Assembly: GCF_026151205.1 (NCBI RefSeq) | Contig: NC_087081.1 | Location: forward strand, 13,166,340-13,226,339 | Direction: 5' to 3' | DNA from: Bolinopsis microptera | Lineage: Eukaryota > Ctenophora > Tentaculata > Lobata > Bolinopsidae | DNA length: 60,000 nucleotides | Part shown: positions 46,401-56,749 of the stretch, piece after piece | Layout: every line of letters starts with the position of its first letter | How positions within the stretch are numbered: the stretch's first letter is position 1 | Program-made: the position numbers and the translations under genes | Notes under the pieces: generated by a model | What the model was told of the DNA's origin: nothing | Seen by the model: the letters and a program-made list of their open reading frames with translations, nothing else | Database searches by the model: none

Positions 46401-46429
46401 GTGTTTTAACCCCTCCCTCTCTTCTCAGG
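46401..46429 (+). other. 3' splice acceptor before the second PAP2 coding exon
   Basis: CCCCTCCCTCTCTTCTCAG is a strong polypyrimidine tract plus AG (46427-46428). The exon begins GTC and then ATG at 46432, in the same phase as the acceptor of paralogue 1. Confidence 0.65.
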
Positions 46430-46431
46430 TC

Positions 46432-47427
46432 ATGCGGTTATGTCATGATCTCAGCAAGAAGAATGACGAGAAACTAGCAGGCCGAGGCGGAGTAAAACTG
46501 ATGAACCGACAAAAGATATGGGAGTCATGGGAGAGGTTCGCTACGTCCGTTCGGGATGTGGCGGAGGCGGAATGGAGCCTGAAAAAGGGCGAGCTGTTCA
46601 AATATGTGGGCAGAATGCCCGGGACTATCTACATCGGGGATTACCCGCTGAAAACAGCGTTAATATCCTGCATCCCCGCCACATTGTTCATGGCATTCTT
46701 CCAGTTCTTCTCGTTTTGGCAGATGCTTTTCAACCGGACCCATGCTGAACCCTTTACCCATCTGCCAGCTATAGAATACTTTCTGTTCGGGTGTCTGCCC
46801 CATCAAATAGTGTCCCGCTGGACTCACCCAGTATTGGACGTGTTGGCTGCGTTTCCCTACCTTGCTCATTTCATATTACCCTTCGGTTACCCAGTGTACT
46901 GTTACTACCACAGAGCTAAACTCGGTAACACTATAGAGCCGGCAATGCGCGCCTTTTGGCTGGGAGGTCAGGTAGCGTTCCTAGCAGTGCTCTTCCAGTT
47001 CACTTTCCCCTGCTCGCCCCCCTGGTTTAACGAGTCCGCAGTGTACGATGCAGACGGTCACCTTATCAGCTACGCGTTCAATGAAGCAGGGTTCCAGCGG
47101 ATAGACGCAATGATCAAACAGCCCTTGTTTCGGGAGATCTACTCCAACGCTCCCGTTACACACGGTTCTTTTCCCTCCCTTCACGCCGCCTTCCCGACAA
47201 TCATATTCCTGAACGGCTCGTGGGTTGCCCACGGAGGCTGGAAGTTTGGGCTGTGTCATGTCCTGTTAATATCGTGGGCGGCTTTGTACTCACATCATCA
47301 CTATTTGATCGATATATTAGGAGGATACGCCCTGTCCTTCTTTTTGTATACGTTTTATCACAAGGTTTGGAATCCTTTCGCTAAACCTAAGTACTCGCCA
47401 TTATCCCGAGAAGAGAATACTGTTTGA
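46432..47427 (+). CDS. PAP2-superfamily, AUR1/IPC-synthase-like membrane protein (paralogue 2)
   Basis: The 331-residue protein aligns with paralogue 1 over nearly its whole length; the N-terminus is about 17 residues longer. PAP2 motifs are GSFPSLHAAFP (245-255, His251) and SHHHYLID (287-294, His290, Asp294). FPCSPPWFNESAVYDADG (192-209) and NEAGFQRIDA (217-226) match paralogue 1. About six membrane segments are expected (roughly 74-100, 134-158, 173-192, 248-264, 273-287, 292-308). The C-terminus KPKYSPLSREENTV is polar, perhaps cytosolic. Codon use is GC-richer than in paralogue 1. The likely role is lipid phosphotransfer, as in fungal phosphoinositol transfer to ceramide, but the substrate is not proven by sequence. 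The coding region has no intron; the ATG follows the acceptor by three bases. Confidence 0.85.
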   Translation: MRLCHDLSKKNDEKLAGRGGVKLMNRQKIWESWERFATSVRDVAEAEWSLKKGELFKYVGRMPGTIYIGDYPLKTALISCIPATLFMAFFQFFSFWQMLFNRTHAEPFTHLPAIEYFLFGCLPHQIVSRWTHPVLDVLAAFPYLAHFILPFGYPVYCYYHRAKLGNTIEPAMRAFWLGGQVAFLAVLFQFTFPCSPPWFNESAVYDADGHLISYAFNEAGFQRIDAMIKQPLFREIYSNAPVTHGSFPSLHAAFPTIIFLNGSWVAHGGWKFGLCHVLLISWAALYSHHHYLIDILGGYALSFFLYTFYHKVWNPFAKPKYSPLSREENTV

Positions 47428-47434
47428 ATGAATG

Positions 47435-47548
47435 TGTCACGTGGTTTGACTTAGTATCACGTGGTTTGGCTTAGTATCACGTAGTTTGGCTTAGTGTCAC
47501 GTGGTTTGGCTTAGTGTCACGTGGTTTGACTTAGTGTCACGTGATTAC
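47435..47548. repeat. 21-bp repeat with CACGTGGTTTG just after the stop
   Basis: About 5.5 units of GTCACGTGGTTTGRCTTAGT lie immediately 3' of paralogue 2; all but one keep CACGTG. Either a 3' UTR minisatellite or an E-box array. Confidence 0.85.
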
Positions 47549-47726
47549 GTGTGAACTGTGATTGGACCTCAGAAACTCTGTTTTGTGTGTGTTTTGGGAA
47601 GTGTTTTTAACGAATGTGTACCTATTGTCGAGTTTTCGGACTGAACTTTTAGAATTGGATCTTTTTAATCGCTCGATCAGGATCGAGGTAAATGATTTCC
47701 GAGTTTTGCTTTTCTTGATTCGACGT

Positions 47727-47786
47727 AACGTCAAACCACGTGGTATGACGTCACGTTTCATGGAGTATTATGACTACAGTGAGCTC
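47727..47786. repeat. second copy of the CRE/E-box block, downstream of paralogue 2
   Basis: It matches 46340-46400: AACCACGTGGTATGACGTCA, then CATGGAGTATTATGACTACA. The left CRE is mutated (AACGTCAA). The two copies flank the gene in direct orientation, about 1.39 kb apart. Confidence 0.75.
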
Positions 47787-47849
47787 TTTAATCTGTCCAA
47801 TCAACGGTCTAGCTTCAAATTGAAGTTTTTAGCTCAGCGTTTTAACTAA

Positions 47850-49122
47850 TTATCTTCCAATTAATTAAGTACCATGATTGAGAGTATTGATATCGTTCAG
47901 ACACTTTCTTATTCCATTATATTATGATGATGATGATGATGATGACACTCGATTAAATACGTACAATACACATGATGGGTTTGGTTATAATGTAATTAGT
48001 CCTCAGTTTTGTAGTAATTCCCTGTTGATTCCCCTTGATCTGCATTAATTTTTCTCTCCTTAACTGTACAGTTTTTTTCCCATAATTCTCCAGTTATTAT
48101 ACCCTATTATAATTTAATTAGCAGATTAGCCTGCGTTGTTTCTTTAGTTACTTAAATTATTGAACGTAGTTCTAGAAATTCCCCGCTCTGTTAAATACCC
48201 TCAGAAACCATAATATAACGCGTGTACTTAACCCCGGATATCCCAAATATCCCGGATATCCCAAATATCCCTGATATCACCGTGGACATTATCCCGTATT
48301 TCTACCATCTTACTAATTACACTGCAAAATAAGCCTGCTGTAAACCTACTTCTTGTTAGATAGTTGTGTTAAAACATTCCACACTTGATCTTGTGCATGC
48401 GTTTAACATGCTGACACCTGTACGCGCCGTAGTCATGGCGCTACGTGCGTTAAAGCGCTGTATCGTGTAAACGCTGCATACTTATCATTTTTAAGGTATG
48501 TTTAATAAGTTAATACATTATTTACACGATTGGCAACATTTTGATAGTATATTATTATCTCAGTACTACAGGGCTACGGTAACCGAAGGTCGTTACTGCC
48601 TCCACACGTGGTATGACGTCACACCACGTGGTATGACGTCACACCACGAGGTTACGGTAACCGAAGGACGTTACTGATCATATGTAGGCAGTGTAACTTC
48701 CGCTCTATCCTCTAAAGTAATAGTTTAAATATATACCATGCGATTCTTTAGAAAATTCTTAAACATATTTAAATTGGGCAGTTTTATTTGTTAACCCGGG
48801 CACTGCCTCCACACGGAAGTAACACCTTCAACAGTAATAATATAATACGAATGATGGTAGTCGTAATGAACAATTAATAACTAATGTAAGAATGTTCATC
48901 GTGTTTTATCATCGTGTTTTCCCACACGGTGAAAATAAAACAAATTATGGACGAAAATGATTTCATATTATGATTGTTTTTTGTAGCAAACGGCTATAAT
49001 TTAAGATGCTTGATAAAATGTAATATTTGATTGAATGATGAGATTTAATATTGATTTATAAGAATGGTTGGTACAGCAAAAAACAAATTATCAGATCTGA
49101 ATTGTGCATGGCTGCTATGAGT
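47850..49122. other. non-coding sequence with further CRE/E-box repeats
   Basis: No gene is seen. A GAT-type microsatellite lies at about 47925-47945 and a GATATCCC repeat at about 48236-48275. CACGTGGTATGACGTCACAC occurs twice in tandem at 48604-48650, flanked by ACGGTAACCGAAGG direct repeats. Confidence 0.5.
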
Positions 49123-49199
49123 TGGCACGTGGGCCTGACATTTACCACGTGGTTTTGGCACGTGGGCCTGACATTGACCACGTGGTTTTAACACGTGTC
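49123..49199. repeat. 33-bp x 2 repeat with CACGTG pairs
   Basis: GGCACGTGGGCCTGACATT, then ACCACGTGGTTTT, twice, followed by AACACGTG. Confidence 0.75.
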
Positions 49200-50744
49200 T
49201 ATTAATGTGGCCCTCTTACATGTGTGTTATTCACGTTTACTTTAATATTGATTAAATTATCAACACACAGCTAGGATTTTACCTCACGGATGTGCTGAGG
49301 GTTCAATTGGTAGCCAAGTCTTTTTAAATGTGGCACGCCGCCAATAACCATATATAGACTTATTGGTATGGTGGTCAGAGTCACTTGGTTACTAGAAAGT
49401 TGATTCATGAGATATAATTTCAATAGGCTGATGAGTGATAATTTTGACGTGTGCGATAATGATCAAATTATACATTATCATTGATATATCTATTAATTGT
49501 TTCTGACTATCTAAAAAGTTGAAAGAATGTAAATTTTGGCGGGATGAAAGTGAATGATGGTTTAATTTTCATTGAAGAATAATTGTTATCGATTTTTATC
49601 AATTTGAAGGGTCAATACACCTGATTTAGAAATTTGACTATGTGGGGAGAGGCAATGCACGTCCAATCACGTGACAGCAAACATTTAATCGGTTTGACTG
49701 TCGTGTGGGTCAAATGTTCATCGTCTTCTCGCAGCTAGCAAGTCCTCAAGTATGTTATTATGTTTTGGGGGCAGAGGCATTGTAAATAAATAGTTTTTAA
49801 ATGAAAAGTTAAGTTATGAATTTACACAGAGATTCTTTTTAGGTTTCTCAGAGAATTTACACATGATTCTACAGTAAATTACCAACACAGTTGTAAAAAG
49901 ATTTTAATCGATTTTGACATTCAATTTTTCCGGGAAGATGAGATTCTATCATAATACGTATGTTTTTCTAAAATGCTATTATTCATTAATTCAACCCTAA
50001 TATATACATCTAATTTTCGTACTCTAACAAACGCGTTTTATTGAAACTGTTCTTTACTGATTAATATTGGAAATCTCAAATAGATGAACCGACAAAACAT
50101 GATAACTCATAAGATTACTGGTTATAGAAATATTCTAAATAACAAACTATTGATCGAAATTTTCTGGTATTCTTTAGGAGAGAAGGTTCATATAAATAAG
50201 AAAGTAAGAAGAATCAGTATTACCATAGTTACGGTGGTTACAGGTGAGTTCAGTTAGCTTTAAAGTATCATCACGTGTTTGTTAGTTGTAATCACGTGTT
50301 TAGTATTATTATTTATTAAATCGTTAAATAATACTGCTGGAAGTGGCGAATTTTGCTTCTTCAATTTGTTCACCATTTATATTATGTAATGCACTTACAG
50401 TAAGGGTAATTGTTTGTTGACTTTGTTCGTCATTTATGTTAAATAATGTACAGTGAGATAAATTGCTTGTTCAGTTTGTTCACCACTGATTTGTATTGTA
50501 TAATGTATTTTAAAAGTAAGTTACTTTGCTGGGTGTAGAACAGTACCTCAACTGGGGTAGCTAAATGGAAGCCAACATTTATTTTCTATTGTTCAATAAA
50601 CACAATATCACGCTTAATAACCATTGTTTCATTGATTACTGCAGTTATTGCATTATAAAACTATATAAAACTATCAAGAAGCTGGTAAAATACTGTCCAG
50701 AGCCCAGAAAATGTAAATAATATGTGTCACTTGACATCTGCTAT

Positions 50745-51010
50745 AATATAATAACTTTATGTTATTTGCTTAAACTGTTTAGGATGCAACCTAATGTCAT
50801 GATCTTTTTGAACTTATTAGCAATTAGACTGTTAGCTCGCTTCACAAGCATGTCATCTTCGTTCCAAAACTTTTTATGTCCTATGCATACACTCCTTGAT
50901 AGTTATCTTGATCTAGTATCTTTGTTTCACACAATAGAGCATAAGTTTTGTGGTTTATCCACTGGGCTTAGAGTTTGTGTTTAAGCTACCAAATTTTATT
51001 ATTATTATAA
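50745..51010 (+). mobile_element. 3' end of the same LINE family (copy B)
   Basis: About 265 bp match the minus-strand LINE 3' UTR on both sides of the 18823-22722 insertion, and both end in an ATT-rich tail. This copy lacks that insertion and reads AACCTAATGTCATGATC across the site. A longer open frame here is UTR, not protein. Confidence 0.9.
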
Positions 51011-51030
51011 AGGGTCTCAATAAGAGGTCT

Positions 51031-51107
51031 CGACTGCCTAGGCGTCAGACCTTGGCAGTCGGTAGTTTTCCTCTGGCCCGGGATCAGCTGACCCTAGGGA
51101 CCAGAGG
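51031..51107 (+). other. two consecutive stem-loops
   Basis: CGACTGCC (51031-51038) pairs with GGCAGTCG (51054-51061); CCTCTGG (51070-51076) pairs with CCAGAGG (51101-51107), the latter with an inner GGGATCAGCTGACCC. GC-rich in an AT-rich setting; possibly part of a small retroelement. No known RNA recognised. Confidence 0.35.
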
Positions 51108-51110
51108 ATA

Positions 51111-52083
51111 AAGGTGTAGAAACTATATGTATCTACAAAACTTTCAAGGTTGTTTTTACAAGAGACAGGGCTTGCTGCGCAAGGGAAGAAAAGCGGGAGA
51201 AACACTCACAAATTATACAAATAAATATTATAAAACATAGCAAAAAGAAATTCAAACAATCCTACACTACTACAAATGTTTATTACATACTACAATGTGA
51301 TACATGATAATTATATGCTGTATAGACTATAGAATATTATTATTATTATAAAGTGTCACACTGAATACACACTGTCATACACTATGAATTAATATACATA
51401 TAATTTAATATTGGGATCTGCTGAGGCCAAGGCTGCGGTTGCAGGAAATCAGATCATGGCACTTCTAGTTAGTAAGTAGCACAAAAAGGTGGCCTCTAAA
51501 TAATAAATATCTGCTTCTTAGTATCATATTTCTGTTTCCAGCTTTACCAGCTTTTATTAGCTTTTCGTGGCTAGGGTGTATTATATCGTGTATTTCGCTC
51601 AGTATCTATTGTGTGAACAGTGTATATATGTAGTGAGTTGTTTAGCTTCTGCTTTGTTTGATTTACCATCATCCTCCACAGTCCACATGTTATATTTATT
51701 ATTTAGTAAAATGATAGTACAGCAAGGCCACTACCACTAAGGGTAGTAGATTAACCTGTAAAGTGTAGTGTTATCATGTAGTGTAATACACGCAGTAGTG
51801 TACTCAGTGTCCAGTTTGTGACTTACGTACACCTAGTACATCATGTACTGTACTTTGCAGTGTACTTTATAGTGTTCATGACGGTGTACTTGTATTGATA
51901 TATATTACTCGAATGATGATGATAGCAAGTGATAGTGGAAAGAATTATCTCAATGGGGCACTAACTCAGTGGCTGAGAAAAAAAGCCCAAACGTTTTCAC
52001 AGTGACTGATAATAGTACATAACTTAGAATTGTACTGTGGAAAAGTACTTACTGTATTTCATTATGACGTAGTGTACAATTTA
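51111..52083. other. unassigned sequence
   Basis: No gene recognised; short AT repeats only. Confidence 0.4.
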
Positions 52084-52141
52084 CACAACTAGCCTGCTGG
52101 GTAGAATGTACACTGTACATTCTACCCAGCAGGCTGTTGTG
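52084..52141. repeat. long perfect palindrome (cruciform-type)
   Basis: AGCCTGCTGGGTAGAATGTA (52091-52110) plus CA pairs perfectly with 52114-52135 around one central base. CACAAC and GTTGTG extend the stem outward past one bulged T. Confidence 0.9.
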
Positions 52142-52288
52142 TGAAGTGTGTAACTGTAACACAGGACTTAATCGGTCATGGTAAGTAGTACTACAGAATA
52201 CAGAGACAATAATCTTGAGTACATCTCTACATTTAACTTAATAGTTATAAAGTTATAAAGTGTACCAAAACTGAAAGCTCCCAACATA

Positions 52289-53550
52289 CGGGTATTTGCC
52301 TCACAGAATGGCCAAAAAAAAGGAAGGTCTCTCAAAGTCACAAAACACACTTTATTCCAGTTTTTATCTCATAAGAAGCTAAGTTGACACTCATATTTTT
52401 CTTCCCGGGGGTTCATTTAATCTCATAACCATTTTTTCTTTGAGAAAAATTGGCCGGAAAATCTTCCTCCAAAAAAACATGCCTCACAGAATGGCCAAAT
52501 CTAAATTTCTATAATTTTGTTGATGGAGATACTTTTTCAATTTCTATCACCACACGTTCTTAGGAAACCTATTAAGGAATGGGGTAATAACCTAAAACTC
52601 ACGAAAAAACTGAGCTGTGAAAAATTATTTCACAAAAAAGAAAAAATGCCTGACAAAATGGCAAAAAAAAAGAAAACGAGAAAATTTTATTTTTCTAAAA
52701 CCTTTGGCTCTTGTTTCAGGCATGCTGCTGGTATTAATATGCCTTGTTAACACCCCCATATAGGTGAAATTTCTTAGAACTGAATAAAAAGGGCATAATT
52801 TCCTACACCAGAAATGGCCATTTTGTGTGGCGTTGTTCATATTCCCTGATTTCATGATTTATAACCTTCATTCGGCTGTAAAAACACTCCATCTGGGGTG
52901 TTATTGTATGATAAATAGCTTGTGAATACTTTAGACTTATGGTTTCATTGAATAAAAGGAGTTTTAAATTTTGGCCATTTTGTGAGGCATATTTTGGCCA
53001 TTTTGTGAGGCGTTTAGCCATTTTAACATTTTGTTTCTTCCTAAATTGAACAATGTTCGTTTTGTTTGATGAATACTATTCTTTAAACATCTTCTGTCAT
53101 ACTGGTGCCAGAAGTTCTCACCAAAATTCAAACTTAGTTCAAAAATTTGAAAACAAATTTTGTGAGGCATATTTTGGCCATTTTGTGAGGCGTGTAGCCA
53201 TTTTAGCATTTTTTTCTTCCTATATTGAACAATGTTCGTTTTGTTTGATGAATACTATTCTTTGAACATCTTCTGTCATACTGGTGCCAGAAGTTCTCAC
53301 CAAAATGTAAACTTAGTTCAAAAATTTGAAAACAAATTTTTCAGTGCTCAAAATTTCTACATAAACAGTCATATTTATGCCAGAAAATGTGGTCCTAGTT
53401 AATGATTTCACCACAGGAAGTGTTGCCAGAAGACTTTTGTTTCATATGGTATCCACAAAACCTACCAGTCTTTTATAAAAAATTAGTTACAAAAACATTT
53501 ACAAATTTGGCCATTCTGTGAGGCTAGCCATTCTGTGAGGCATTTACCCG
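52289..53550. mobile_element. 1.26-kb MITE with TA target duplication and internal TIR-like copies
   Basis: The ends are CGGGTATTTGCCTCACAGAA (left) and, inverted, CGGGTAAATGCCTCACAGAA (right), abutting TA at 52287-52288 and 53551-53552. The terminal word GCCTCACARAATGGCCA recurs inside several times in both orientations (about 52482, 52647, 52804, 52975, 52996, 53160, 53508). A 177-bp segment is tandemly duplicated (about 53030 and 53208). No transposase. Confidence 0.7.
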
Positions 53551-54060
53551 TAGTTTAACATTAGGACTCACCACCCAACATAGTTTAACATTAGGACTCA
53601 CCACCCAACATAGTTTAACATTAGGACTCACCACCCAACATAGTTTAACATTAGGACTCACCACCCAACATAGTTTAACATTAGGACTCACCACCCAACA
53701 TAGTTTAACATTAGGACTCACCACCCAACATAGTTTAACATTAGGACTCACCACCCAACATAGTTTAACATTAGGACTCACCACCCAACATAGTTTAACA
53801 TTAGGACTCACCACCCAACATAGTTTAACATTAGGACTCACCACCCAACATAGTTTAACATTAGGACTCACCACCCAACATAGTTTAACATTAGGACTCA
53901 CCACCCAACATAGTTTAACATTAGGACTCACCACCCAACATAGTTTAACATTAGGACTCACCACCCAACATAGTTTAACATTAGGACTCACCACCCAACA
54001 TAGTTTAACATTAGGACTCACCACCCAACATAGTTTAACATTAGGACTCACCACCCAACA
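53551..54060. repeat. perfect 30-bp x 17 minisatellite
   Basis: Seventeen units of TAGTTTAACATTAGGACTCA plus CCACCCAACA show no differences by eye. It starts at the target-site TA of the adjacent MITE. The 176-codon minus frame with a ten-residue repeat is a by-product. Confidence 0.95.
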
Positions 54061-55225
54061 TCTCCTAAATGGGTATAATCACGTTTATGTGCAGTGTGCT
54101 TTGTGCACCATATTATTATCATACATCATATTTTGATTAAATACACTAAATTGGTGATCTACGTGATCTGAATCTCTGATCATGCCATTTTTGGACAATC
54201 AGTGCATTTTAATGTACTAAATCGGGTAATAATCCACGGCACTAACTTCTAAGTTTTAATAATTACAGATATTACAGTACTTTATTAAGAGATTGGAAGA
54301 GACAAGCGGATATAAACGAAACAATTACTATGACATATTGCGCACGTGCACGTGTACTATGTGCACGTGCGCTGTGTGCACCACTAGTATTGGTTATTAT
54401 AATTGGCTTTTATCACCACACACGAACGGCTCTCGTCGTGTATTATAAGAGTACAATGTAACTCTCCAGTAATATTGGAGATGGAAAGTGTATGTATTAA
54501 CAGTTGTTGGTGATAACTTGTTCTTTAATTACACTGTGTGTAACTATTATAATTGGATAATTGGATAATTGGATACTTTCCTCCTCTCTTCATCCACTCT
54601 CTCTTCATCTTTGTAATTCCAATACACATAAAATAAGCAAATATGATGGCAACGAGAGTCCATTTCAACTCTTTTTGCAGTCAAATTTCTAGAAAAGTAG
54701 AAACACACCGCCTGAAATGCTTGGTGCGATATTTTTGGATGGTGATAATACTGCGGTTATGGTATGTAATGTATGTATGTAATGTGGAATGTATATCATA
54801 TCTGAAATAGTACCACATTTGTGTGTGTTGAAATATCTTCTGAATACATGCAATTGTGTAAAATTGACTCAGGTAAATATTCTGTTTGGATGTTCGCTTT
54901 ACATAGTTTCACTGTCGTGTTAGCCTGATATGAGGGGCATTCAGAAGGCACATTATTGTAACTTTCTGAAAGCTGGTCTAAAGCCCAGACTAAAGGCATT
55001 AATGTAATGTTCAATGAGGTCTTAAACCAGGAAATCCTCGATTATAAAAAGAGTGTTCACAAAAACTAAGTTTTGGTGTGAAAATGGCGCGGGAGATGGT
55101 CACTGACTTCCTGTGAAGTCAATTGGACTGGACTACACAATCCTTATTTTAGTGTTTAAGTCTAGACATTAACATCATCGTTTTTCGTTTTAATAACCCT
55201 GTCGGTAGTCAATTACTAATGTTAA
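54061..55225. other. unassigned sequence
   Basis: No gene recognised. Overlapping GCACGTGC sites lie at about 54343-54370. Confidence 0.4.
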
Positions 55226-56400
55226 AGGGTGTGTTAACACATGATCAGGACTACACTGTACGATGTAATGATGATATCGAATCGGTAAAAATACGTGTAT
55301 AAATCGGGAAATATTGAGTGAGTAATTTATCAGGAATCGAACTCTGACTGTCAGGTAAGTTGATTAGGTAATTTCGAGTGGACCTTCATAATGCATATAG
55401 TGTATGTGAAGTAAATCGCAATGTGAATGATCGATGTCAGTGTTTATGTATTCACTGCAGGGGTAATGTATGTGTACTTGTATATTGAGTGTGCATTGTA
55501 TCTCAGGTACGGTGTGAATGTATGGTCTCTTGACAGATAGTGACATGAATGCATGTTACCTGCCATTGAATTTTCATCCAGATTTACTGTTATTATATTA
55601 ATCATATATTTACAACATAGTAACAGATTGTTAATTTGTATACACTACTTTAAACAATATCTATATAAATACTAGTCACGCCACGCTTAAAATGTTATAC
55701 ATGAATCATGTGTATTGTAAACATGTGGCTGTGATTTCTGTTGATGTTTGGTGTGTTTACGGTTACTTGTATTTTTCAATACACGATATGAATATTGGAG
55801 GCTGTAATATACTGAAAAATCACAATACTTTAATCCATATTGTACAACTACAGTGTTCGTCTCGCTGAGTTTCCGTCAATTTATACTCAGTATCTTCTAT
55901 ATCTCCGCTCCTCGTCCTCCTCTTTATCATCACATGCTACACATTACCATACCTCAATTCCGCATTCTCTCCTAGTCCTACTCAGTACATCGTTCTCCTC
56001 TATTAACCTGCTCTGTTTATTTCTGGTATTCACTTCACCTTTCCACCTAACCCCATTTCTTAATGTAACTTACCTCATTGTTTAATCAACGTTACACCTT
56101 ATCAGGGCTTGAGGCCATAGTCTTGATAACATACCTATAGATCTATCTCATCCTCCAAAGGCTCCGCCTTCACTATCCTCGTTCCAATGGTAAGTTCTGA
56201 CCGTATCGCTCTCTGACATGATGTTATCCTCCAGGATCCATTACCCCTGTCATCCCCTGCCTTGGGTTTACTTCTGACAACATCCTGTCCTTATCGCTCC
56301 CCACAGTCCCCATAGAGTATACTCATAATCTTGTTTCTTTCGACTCAACTTTAGTCCCTATTACTCAGATTATCGTTCCTCAGTGACATGAAAGATAAGT
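55226..56400 (+). repeat. segmental duplication, left copy
   Basis: It begins AGGGTGTGTTAACACATGAT and shares ordered blocks with 58743-60000: TGTTATACATGAATCATG, TACAGTGTTCGT, CGTTACACMTTATCAGGG and TCGCTCCCCACAGTC. It is diverged, with many indels. Confidence 0.65.
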
Positions 56401-56749
56401 TCGGTGCTCAAATCACGTCTAATTATGTAGGTGTTCGTCATATTTCTGTCCGTTAAATCATACCGTGTCGTCAGTAGTCTGTGTCATTTACATCCACTGT
56501 CTAGTTGACCATCCATCAATATTACCATCAGCTCTAAGTCTACATCTCATCAGTCTCATTCCTCAAACATCTGATCACGTCACGTGTCAAACCGTTCACC
56601 TCCCATCACTACTCAGTATCTTATTTAAGTTAAGTTTTCATTGCTCTGAACCACAGTTACAAGTTCTTACATATCTTTCGCTAGTGGCCTGTTCCCCTTC
56701 TATCAGTATCTTTCTCTATTATCGTCAGTTTACTTGCAATTAAGCCGGA

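Noticed and set aside
50724-50984. 86-residue ORF shared with 18630-18971 on the other strand
   Set aside because: It is the LINE 3' untranslated region, downstream of the RT stop codon in both copies.
53524-54054. 176-residue minus-strand protein with a perfect ten-residue repeat
   Set aside because: It is a translation of the 30-bp minisatellite; perfect DNA identity without silent changes argues against protein-level selection.
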